Assembly (NCBI GenBank): GCA_021781695.1
Contig: JAJXWG010000071.1
Span: 1-7,850, forward strand
Length of the DNA: 7,850 nt
Direction: 5' to 3'
Source: Pseudomonadota bacterium
GTDB lineage: Bacteria > Pseudomonadota > Gammaproteobacteria > Burkholderiales > Gallionellaceae
A program made the position numbers and the translations under genes. Positions 1 through 5,475 of the stretch are shown here, piece by piece; position 1 is the stretch's first letter, and every line of letters begins with the position of its first letter. The notes under the pieces were generated by a model. The model had not been told where the DNA came from and made no database searches. It saw only the letters and a program-made list of their open reading frames with translations.

Positions 1-310
1 TCCAGAAATGCACCTTGACTAGTTTCAGGCTGTATATCTGCCTTTGGGCAACCGTCGGAACGACATGGTACAAGGAAGCAAATATCGCCATTTCAACCCA
101 ACCCAGCAGATTGATATGCCCATGCGCCAGCGTGATCAGGCGACCGTGCGCGCTGAAATCCACAAAATGCCGGTAGGCTGGAATGCCACCCATGATCGCT
201 CCCCATGAGAAGCCGATGATGCTGTATATGATACAAGCGTATACAAACCAAAGTATGTATTTCCTGTATTCGGCAGCCTGTGCTACCGTATGCTCAATGC
301 TTTGCGTCAT
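1..310 (-). CDS. Heme-copper oxidase subunit I-like membrane protein (N-terminal part, runs off the window)
   Basis: Reading leftwards from an ATG at 310, 103 residues are visible before the window edge. Two hydrophobic segments are seen, about residues 18-40 and 58-83. The second carries the histidine-rich stretch LAHGHINLLGWVEMAIF (61-77), followed by YHVVP and later by VHFW. This pattern recalls transmembrane helix II of heme-copper oxidase or nitric oxide reductase subunit I (cbb3/NorB type), where a His binds the low-spin heme. It also resembles a family of short, four-helix oxidase-like proteins of about 150 residues, so total length decides which it is. The start is supported by AGAGGA five bases upstream. 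It overlaps the end of the upstream cytochrome c gene by 17 bases, suggesting translational coupling and a shared complex. The catalytic copper/iron site would lie outside the window, so oxygen or NO reduction is only inferred. Confidence 0.65.
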   Translation of the reverse strand, partial: MTQSIEHTVAQAAEYRKYILWFVYACIIYSIIGFSWGAIMGGIPAYRHFVDFSAHGRLITLAHGHINLLGWVEMAIFASLYHVVPTVAQRQIYSLKLVKVHFW

Positions 311-875
311 GCTGATCCTCTTTTGGATTGCTCTTCATCCATTCCCGTATATCGGTAAAGCTTGTCTTCCAGCCTGCCGGCGTCCACATCTGAACCATCG
401 CATCGACGAAACTCGATTGCTCTTCGGGAGGCTCGAACGAAGATGAGGACCCCTGGTCCGCCTTCAATTCTGAGACAAAAACTGCCATCGAATGCAACTC
501 TTCATCGGGAAGTTCGGACACATATGCAGCATCCTTCGGAGGCGCGCCATGATCCAGTGTCTTTGCACCATAGGTCTTTTCGGGATTCTTCAGGAAATTG
601 TAGAAATACACCACATCATGCTTGGAGCCCATTCCATCCAGGCTCACGCCCATGCTGGTGCCGCTGCCCACCGCGTGATGGCATTCGTAGCATCCCCTTT
701 GCTGATAGATACCGTAACCCTTTTCGCCTTCCGCTGAAAACTCATAGTGGGTCAGAATGGGGAACAGAGGCTTATCTGAATGATGCCTGATAGACTCTAA
801 CGAAAAAAAGCTGATTACCGTAATTACAAAAAGCAGGCCTATTATGCCAAAAAGAATCTTCTCTCCAAGTTTCAT
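294..875 (-). CDS. Membrane-anchored monoheme cytochrome c, NorC/CcoO-like
   Basis: This 193-residue protein has one N-terminal transmembrane helix (about residues 5-25) and then a periplasmic domain with a single heme c site, GCYECHH (Cys62, Cys65, His66). The helix-plus-class-I-cytochrome layout matches NorC and the CcoO/FixO subunit, which pass electrons to a subunit I partner; a candidate partner starts at 310 and overlaps this stop codon. The usual distal Met ligand, normally just before the last helix (ELPDEELHSMAVFVSEL, 121-137), is not obvious. The expected position reads TLDHGAPPKD, with His109 as a possible substitute; Met130 lies within the helix. After the cytochrome fold there is a tail of about 55 residues, acidic and Ser-rich, then a W-containing segment (about 164-183) that may dock on the partner. 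The start is ATG with only a weak ribosome site. It is a separate unit from the cytochrome c4-like gene, since a terminator lies between them. Confidence 0.78.
   Translation of the reverse strand: MKLGEKILFGIIGLLFVITVISFFSLESIRHHSDKPLFPILTHYEFSAEGEKGYGIYQQRGCYECHHAVGSGTSMGVSLDGMGSKHDVVYFYNFLKNPEKTYGAKTLDHGAPPKDAAYVSELPDEELHSMAVFVSELKADQGSSSSFEPPEEQSSFVDAMVQMWTPAGWKTSFTDIREWMKSNPKEDQHDAKH
316..321 (-). promoter_or_regulatory. Ribosome binding site deciding the start of the oxidase-like gene
   Basis: AGAGGA on the minus strand sits five bases before the ATG at 310. It lies inside the last codons of the upstream cytochrome c gene, so the two genes are translated from overlapping sequence on one message. 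Confidence 0.6.
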
Positions 876-939
876 CTATCACCAATCCTGCTCCGGAAGC
901 TTCAGAGCATATCCGCTTACTGTACAACAACGCCATTAC

Positions 940-973
940 AAAATAAAAATCCAGCGCCCGTTGCGGGCGCTGG
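940..973 (-). terminator. Rho-independent terminator after the cytochrome c4-like gene
   Basis: CCAGCGCCCG (951-960) and CGGGCGCTGG (964-973) form a perfect 10-bp, GC-rich stem with a three-base loop. On the minus strand the stem is followed at once by a T-rich run (complement of 940-950, ATTTTTATTTT). The hairpin begins 13 bases after the cytochrome c4-like stop codon. No T-run follows on the plus strand, so it acts in one direction only. Confidence 0.9.
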
Positions 974-986
974 AATTCAGAGACTA

Positions 987-1781
987 TTACTTGGTGATCT
1001 TGACGTTTTTCATGACCATTTGATTGTCGATTTCCATTCCGTCACCAGGCGTGCTGTCCTCAGCCTGAGAAAGATAGGTCGCCGCATTGTTGATATCGTC
1101 GTCCGTCAGATTTTTTGCTATAGCGCGCATCTGGCCCAGTGGATCATTTGAGCGAGCACCATCAGCCTTGGGGTCCGCAGCACCTGCGCGCCAGTTTCTC
1201 AGCTGATTTGTCAGATACACAAACTTCTGCTGACCGATCTTGGGGTAGACCGGATCCGCGCCGCGCCCATCGAAGCCGTGGCATGTCTGGCATGCAGAAA
1301 CCTTGCCGCCGTAACGCACCAGTATCTTGCCCTTGTAGGCTTCTCCGACCGGCTGACCGCCTGCCTTCAATGCTGTCAGATCGGACAGGTCGGACTTGCT
1401 GGGTCTTGGCAGTGAATTGACATAGGCCGAAATGTCGCGCTTGTCCTGTTCACTCAGGGATTTTGCGAAGCCATTCATGACCGCACCCAATCCTTGTGGT
1501 GTACGCTTGTCTTCGGCAAAGTTGGTCAACTGTTTGACAACATAGACATACCCGATGTTGGCAAGGCGGGGAGTGCCCATATCATCATTCCCCATCGCTT
1601 TTTCGCCATGGCATGAACTGCACGCAGGAACGCTGCCATCCGGTTTGCCATTTTGAAAAATATTTTTTCCATTTGTGATATTGGCCGTGACTGGCGCATC
1701 TCCTGCAAAACTTGCGCCCGAAAAAGCCAGCATGGCGGCAGCCCCCCAACACACCATTGCTAATTTAGATAATCTAAGCAT
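987..1781 (-). CDS. Periplasmic diheme cytochrome c, cytochrome c4-like
   Basis: This 264-residue exported protein has a signal peptide (about residues 1-26, ending ASFA before GDAP) and two class I cytochrome domains. Heme sites are CSSCH (54-58) and CQTCH (164-168). Candidate Met ligands are Met102 in AVMNGFAKSLS and Met208 in GQMRAIAKNLT, each in the MxxxAxxL context typical of cytochrome c4. Cytochrome c4 proteins carry electrons in the periplasm, often to cbb3-type oxidases. The protein is longer than the usual c4 of about 200 residues: it has a roughly 30-residue stretch between the domains and a Met-containing tail of about 25 residues after the second domain (SQAEDSTPGDG onward). I chose the ATG at 1781 rather than the GTG at 1796, because GGGGGAGGGG lies just upstream and the signal peptide then begins with MLRLSK. 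It stands alone, closed by the terminator at 940-973, ahead of a cytochrome/oxidase-like pair on the same strand. Confidence 0.88.
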   Translation of the reverse strand: MLRLSKLAMVCWGAAAMLAFSGASFAGDAPVTANITNGKNIFQNGKPDGSVPACSSCHGEKAMGNDDMGTPRLANIGYVYVVKQLTNFAEDKRTPQGLGAVMNGFAKSLSEQDKRDISAYVNSLPRPSKSDLSDLTALKAGGQPVGEAYKGKILVRYGGKVSACQTCHGFDGRGADPVYPKIGQQKFVYLTNQLRNWRAGAADPKADGARSNDPLGQMRAIAKNLTDDDINNAATYLSQAEDSTPGDGMEIDNQMVMKNVKITK

Positions 1782-1784
1782 GCA

Positions 1785-1794
1785 CCCCTCCCCC
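1785..1794 (-). promoter_or_regulatory. Ribosome binding site of the cytochrome c4-like gene
   Basis: On the minus strand GGGGGAGGGG lies directly before the ATG at 1781; its GGAG core is six bases from the start. It argues for the ATG and against the GTG at 1796, whose codons overlap this purine run. Confidence 0.65.
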
Positions 1795-2253
1795 ACAAAA
1801 GTATTTAATAACCCGCAACACGTGCAGATCAGAACTGTTCCATCTTCCAGATTCCTTGATATTCAGCTATCAGGAACCTTTTTTCATCACAATGAAAACC
1901 ATGCTTATTAAAAATGCAAAAATGCATGCATACATGATCAGTACTTGGCTGGTTGTTACATCTGGTTCAAGCATTGGCATCTCCCTGGACACTCGTGATT
2001 ATAAAATTATCGACACACCCCACCCTCACTTCAGAGGACCTTAACACTTTATCATCAAGAAATTCATGAAGCAAGAAAGTTATTCATCAAACGGCCGGCA
2101 TTAAATATTTTTAATATTCCGTTTAAGACTTAAGCCTTGCCCGCATCCCGGGTCAGACAATTCCTCCCACTTATCTTCAAGAGATTGATAAATGAGTTTT
2201 TTTGCAGTTTTTCGGGACAATCAAGTCGGCTTCGCGCCGGGCCCGCCCCATCC

Positions 2254-2284
2254 TTCAGCGACAAAACAGCAGCGCTGTTATAAT
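2254..2284 (+). promoter_or_regulatory. Probable sigma-70 promoter for the exoribonuclease-tonB unit
   Basis: A perfect -10 hexamer TATAAT lies at 2279-2284. The best -35 candidate, TTCAGC at 2254-2259, is weak and 19 bases away, so an activator may help. Transcription would start near 2291, leaving a leader of about 20 bases before the ATG at 2312. The inverted repeat AACAGC-AGC-GCTGTT (2265-2279) fills part of the spacer and touches the -10 box, a position suited to a repressor, though this could be chance. Confidence 0.5.
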
Positions 2285-2311
2285 CCCTGCCAATTTATTT
2301 TTCGCCTTTCC

Positions 2312-4231
2312 ATGAATATCCTTTACGAAGAAGACGGCAGCTTCAAGGTCGGCAGCATCATGGCCGACAACACCAGTTCACTGCAGATCGAAAGCCTGTC
2401 CGGAAAACGCAGCAAGATCAAGGCTGCCAATGTGATGCTGCACTTTTCCCAGCCTGCCATGGCCGAATTCCTGCCCCAGGCTGAAATGCTCGCTGAGGAC
2501 ATCGAGGCTGAATTCCTGTGGGAATGCTGTCCGCCCGAAGAATTCAACTTCGAGGAAATTGCCAGCGAGTACTTCGGGCACAAGCCAAGCTCGCTGGAAG
2601 CTGCCGCCACGCTGATACGTCTGCACAGCGCCCCCATCTATTTTCACAGAAAAGGCAAGGGCCGTTATCGCGCAGCGCCTGCCGATGTGCTCAAGGCCGC
2701 ACTGGCCGGCGCCGAAAAAAAACGCCAGGCGCTGGCCTTGCAGTCGCGTTTTGCCGAACAGCTTAGCCACTTTGAACTGCCGCCCGGATTTTCGGAACAT
2801 CTCGAACAGATACTCTACAAGCCCGACCGTAACACTATAGAGGTCAAGGCACTGGAAGCCGCCTGCGAAGCAACACATCTGTCTGCCGCACACCTGCTTC
2901 ATCGCTGCGGCGCAATTGTTTCCGAACACGACTATCATCTGCAGAAATTTCTTTTCGAGAATTTCCCCAAGGGCACAGGCTTTCCGCCTGTCGAACTGTC
3001 CGCCTGGGATGAATTGCCCTTGGGTGCCAAAGATGCGTTCAGCATAGACGATGCGAGCACCACCGAAATCGACGATGCCTTCTCTGTCGAAAAGCTCCCG
3101 AGCAACAACTGGCGCATCGGCGTGCATATCGCGGCACCTGCGCTTGGCATATTGCGCGACTCGGATGCCGACAAAATAGCGTCTTCGCGCCTGTCCACCG
3201 TATATATGCCCGGCTCCAAGATCACCATGCTACCCGACAGCGTGGTGCAGGCATTCACACTGTCAGCGGATCGCATCACGCCTGCGCTGTCTATGTATAT
3301 CGATGTGGAACCCGAATCGCTTGCCATCATCCGTTACGAAAGCCGCATAGAGCGCGTGCATATCGCGGCCAATCTGCGCCACGACACACTGGAACCCTTG
3401 TTCAACGAAGAAACGCTGGCAGCAGGAAAACTCGATTATCCATATGCAGAACAACTGACGCTGCTGTGGCAGCTTGCACAGAAAATGGAAGCCGCGCGCG
3501 GCAAAAACGACAACAATACGCAAGTCGACTATAACTTTCACATCGAAACCGGGGAGCTCTCGGCCGGGCACGCGACCGATCGCGTCATCATCACCACTCG
3601 CCGCCGCGGCTCGCCGATAGACAAGGTGGTGTCCGAACTGATGATACTGGTGAATTGCGAATGGGGAAGGAATCTGGCAGAGCACGGCTTTCCGGGCATC
3701 TACCGCACCCAGCAAGGCGGCAAGGTCAAGATGAGCACGGTCGCAGCGCCCCACCAGGGTCTGGGGGTTGCGCAGTACATGTGGTCCAGTTCGCCGTTGC
3801 GCCGCTATGTGGACATGGTCAACCAGCGCCAGATCATCGCGATGCTGCGCAACGAGCCGGCCCCTTACCCAAAAAACGACACCGCGCTTTATGCCACGCT
3901 GCGCGACTTCGATACCATGTATACCATATATAACGAATTCCAGCGCAACATGGAGCGCTACTGGTGCTTGCGCTGGCTCATGCAGGAACACAAGGAAAAG
4001 GTCGAGGCCGTCGTGTTGCGCGAAAATCTGGTGAAAATGTCCGAAATACCGCTGGTGTTCCGCGCACCTTCCCTGCCGGAACAGCTGCCACAGGGCACCC
4101 GCGTCGAACTTGCCGTCATGTCCATAGATCTGCTCGATCTTTCATTGCAGTCGCGGTACATTGCAACACTGTCCGATGAAGCCTCGGAAGCTGCCCCTGA
4201 AAATACCCCGGATGAGGAGCCCGCTTGCTAA
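2312..4231 (+). CDS. RNase II-family (RNB domain) 3'-5' exoribonuclease
   Basis: This 639-residue cytoplasmic protein degrades RNA processively from the 3' end in a Mg-dependent reaction, judged by family. The N-terminal part (MNILYEEDGSFKVGS onward) is an SH3/cold-shock-like RNA-binding region of the divergent RNB type rather than a classical RNase R or E. coli RNase II start. The RNB core spans about residues 235-510. It opens with the active-site motif SIDDASTTEIDDA (244-256) and ends with SSSPLRRYVDMVNQR (492-506), the SPxR-Y-D signature. A weak S1-like C-terminal segment follows (about 565-620) and an acidic tail. In the four-acid motif the second Asp is Glu (Asp246, Glu252, Asp254, Asp255). 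The frame is open back to 2192, but the family N-terminus begins at MNILYEEDG and the TATAAT at 2279-2284 lies downstream of 2192, so I chose 2312. There is no clear Shine-Dalgarno before it. The tonB-type gene overlaps its stop. Confidence 0.9.
   Translation: MNILYEEDGSFKVGSIMADNTSSLQIESLSGKRSKIKAANVMLHFSQPAMAEFLPQAEMLAEDIEAEFLWECCPPEEFNFEEIASEYFGHKPSSLEAAATLIRLHSAPIYFHRKGKGRYRAAPADVLKAALAGAEKKRQALALQSRFAEQLSHFELPPGFSEHLEQILYKPDRNTIEVKALEAACEATHLSAAHLLHRCGAIVSEHDYHLQKFLFENFPKGTGFPPVELSAWDELPLGAKDAFSIDDASTTEIDDAFSVEKLPSNNWRIGVHIAAPALGILRDSDADKIASSRLSTVYMPGSKITMLPDSVVQAFTLSADRITPALSMYIDVEPESLAIIRYESRIERVHIAANLRHDTLEPLFNEETLAAGKLDYPYAEQLTLLWQLAQKMEAARGKNDNNTQVDYNFHIETGELSAGHATDRVIITTRRRGSPIDKVVSELMILVNCEWGRNLAEHGFPGIYRTQQGGKVKMSTVAAPHQGLGVAQYMWSSSPLRRYVDMVNQRQIIAMLRNEPAPYPKNDTALYATLRDFDTMYTIYNEFQRNMERYWCLRWLMQEHKEKVEAVVLRENLVKMSEIPLVFRAPSLPEQLPQGTRVELAVMSIDLLDLSLQSRYIATLSDEASEAAPENTPDEEPAC
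4214..4219 (+). promoter_or_regulatory. Ribosome binding site supporting a TTG start of the TonB gene
   Basis: GAGGAG lies five bases before the TTG at 4225, inside the last codons of the exoribonuclease gene. The next in-frame ATG (4243) is over 20 bases away and has no site of its own, so TTG is the better start and the two genes are probably translationally coupled. Confidence 0.6.
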
Positions 4232-5067
4232 ACCTGGTGAAAATGCGCCTTTCGCTTGCGATGCTGTTCTCCATCGCACTGCACGCATTCGTCCTGCTGG
4301 GCATTGCGATCGTGCTCCCCAAGCCGAATAGCGCATCCAACCTCATGCAACCCTTGCATGTGGTGCTGGTCAACAGCAAATCAAAATCCAAACCCGTCAA
4401 GGCCGATGCGCTGGCACAGGCCAATCTGGACGGCGGAGGAAACACCGCAGAAAATCGGCAGGCCAAAAGCATGCTGCCCAATATCAGCGATGACAGTCAG
4501 ATTTCTCCCGAGCAGGCAGCACAGCAGGTAGCGCATCTCGAAGATGAATCGCACCGCATGATGACCCGGCTCAAAGGCAACTACAAAATCGCCACCCAAG
4601 CGCCCAGTCCGCCGAAATCAGATTCTGCAGAAGACCTGGTGCAGCGCAGCCTGGAGATCGCGCGACTGGAAGCGCAGATCAGCAGGAACAATGACTATTA
4701 TCAGCACATGCCGCGCCGCAAATTCGTCGGCGCGCGCACCCAGGAATACCGCTTTGCCCAATATATCGAAGACTGGCGCATCAAGGTGGAGCGCATCGGC
4801 AACCTGAACTATCCGGAACAGGCCAAACGTGAACAGCTCTATGGAAAGCTGCAGCTTTCCGTGTCGATCAGGGCGGACGGCAGCGTGGAGAGCATAGAAG
4901 TCAGCCGCTCGTCCGGCCACCGGCTGCTGGATGCCGCCGCGATGCGCATCGTCAAACTCGCATCCCCTTTCGCGCCTCTGCCGCCCGACATCACAAAGGA
5001 TACCGACATCCTGACCATCACACGCACCTGGTCTTTTTCGCCTTCAGACAGGCTGGAAAGCGAATAA
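4225..5067 (+). CDS. TonB-family energy transducer
   Basis: This 280-residue inner-membrane-anchored periplasmic protein should transmit energy from an ExbB/ExbD motor to outer-membrane receptors. A single transmembrane helix (about residues 9-31) carries Ser16 and His20 (SIALH), the same SxxxH pair and numbering that are functional in E. coli TonB. The C-terminal TonB domain covers about 185-275, with LNYPEQAKREQLYGKLQL (194-211), IRADGSVESIEVSRSSGH and the helix LLDAAAMRIVKLASPFAPLP. The spanning region is not the Pro/Glu/Lys-rich rod of E. coli. It is polar and charged with a predicted helical segment (EDLVQRSLEIARLEAQISR, 136-154). The start is TTG, supported by GAGGAG five bases upstream, and overlaps the exonuclease stop by seven bases. 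No exbB/exbD is in the window. A receptor gene follows 3' and may be its partner. Family assignment is firm; pairing with that receptor is inference. Confidence 0.9.
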   Translation: MLNLVKMRLSLAMLFSIALHAFVLLGIAIVLPKPNSASNLMQPLHVVLVNSKSKSKPVKADALAQANLDGGGNTAENRQAKSMLPNISDDSQISPEQAAQQVAHLEDESHRMMTRLKGNYKIATQAPSPPKSDSAEDLVQRSLEIARLEAQISRNNDYYQHMPRRKFVGARTQEYRFAQYIEDWRIKVERIGNLNYPEQAKREQLYGKLQLSVSIRADGSVESIEVSRSSGHRLLDAAAMRIVKLASPFAPLPPDITKDTDILTITRTWSFSPSDRLESE

Positions 5068-5108
5068 GGTTCTTGTTCCATTCCGGATTAATCGTTAAAG
5101 TGCATCAC

Positions 5109-5414
5109 ATGAAGCCCACCGCCTTTGCCAGATTGCTGCTGATATTCACCCTGCTCTGCGTTCAGACAGGCGGATTGATGCATGAAATTTCGCATATCGT
5201 GGTGCATCCCTCGCACGATCATTCCCTGTCGCATGAAAAACACTGCGACCTGTGTGCAGCCTATGCGCAGATAGGCTCGGCACTGGGTAGCCATGTCCCC
5301 GAATTCAATCCCCCCGCATCCACGATCGCGTTAGCCAATACGTTCTTTGATGCCGTTTTGGCATCCCCTTTATTTACCGCTTTTGCCGCGCGCGCGCCTC
5401 CTTCATCCTTTTAA
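5109..5414 (+). CDS. Small exported His/Cys-rich protein, DUF2946-like
   Basis: This 101-residue protein has a hydrophobic N-terminus (about residues 8-23, FARLLLIFTLLCVQTGG) that looks like a signal peptide or anchor. Then comes a dense metal-ligand cluster: His25, 29, 33, 36, 38, 42 and 45, then CDLC (46-49). The CAAYAQIGSALGSH segment and the RAPPSSF end recall the short DUF2946-type proteins often found beside copper- or metal-related genes and TonB-dependent receptors. That link is from memory and function is unproven. Periplasmic metal binding or metal sensing is the natural inference. I chose ATG 5109 because MKPTAFARLL gives a normal signal-peptide start. A TTG at 5073 in the same frame has an AAGG upstream but adds a polar prefix. 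The gene lies 41 bases after tonB and 61 before the receptor, with no terminator in either gap, so an operon is likely. Confidence 0.72.
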   Translation: MKPTAFARLLLIFTLLCVQTGGLMHEISHIVVHPSHDHSLSHEKHCDLCAAYAQIGSALGSHVPEFNPPASTIALANTFFDAVLASPLFTAFAARAPPSSF

Positions 5415-5475
5415 GTCGATCATCTTCCTCCTGCGCATCGCTCGAGGAATTTTCATTGCTTACACGGATCAAGAA

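Larger units (their letters stand above)
1782..2311. other. Intergenic region between divergent transcription units, no convincing gene
   Basis: About 530 bases separate the leftward cytochrome gene from the rightward exoribonuclease gene. Short open frames on the plus strand (for example 1856-2044) have no ribosome site, recognisable domain or signal. The stretch is AT-rich between about 1860 and 2130. It contains a tandem repeat of AAAAATGC (1910-1925), two copies of the self-complementary AATATT (2104-2109, 2113-2118) and a direct repeat TTAAG (2123-2127, 2130-2134). These may be promoter-associated AT-rich DNA. I could not identify a reliable promoter for the cytochrome gene. A likely promoter for the exoribonuclease lies at its right end. 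Confidence 0.5.

Noticed and set aside
183..790. Plus-strand open frames across the cytochrome/oxidase-like pair
   Set aside because: The minus-strand reading gives a CxxCH heme site and membrane helices; the plus-strand products have no recognisable features.
1832..1840. Palindrome GAACTGTTC upstream of the cytochrome c4-like gene
   Set aside because: Too short and single-copy to call an operator; expected by chance at this length.
1856..2044. Possible 62-residue plus-strand small protein
   Set aside because: No ribosome site, no recognisable domain and no coding character in an AT-rich intergenic region; kept only as part of the intergenic description.
2192..2311. N-terminal extension of the exoribonuclease to an ATG at 2192
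   Set aside because: The added 40 residues do not look like the family N-terminus, and a TATAAT promoter motif lies inside the stretch; MNILYEEDG at 2312 is the expected start.
2378..3991. Two long antisense open frames opposite the exoribonuclease gene
   Set aside because: Both are mirrored codon patterns of the RNB gene, with no domain or start signal.
5386..5398. CG dinucleotide run at the end of the small His/Cys-rich gene
   Set aside because: It is explained by Ala-Ala-Arg-Ala codons and forms no useful stem-loop or T-run.
5347..5475. Extended start of the receptor at 5347
   Set aside because: It would overlap the upstream small gene and place a 43-residue non-signal prefix ahead of a normal signal peptide.
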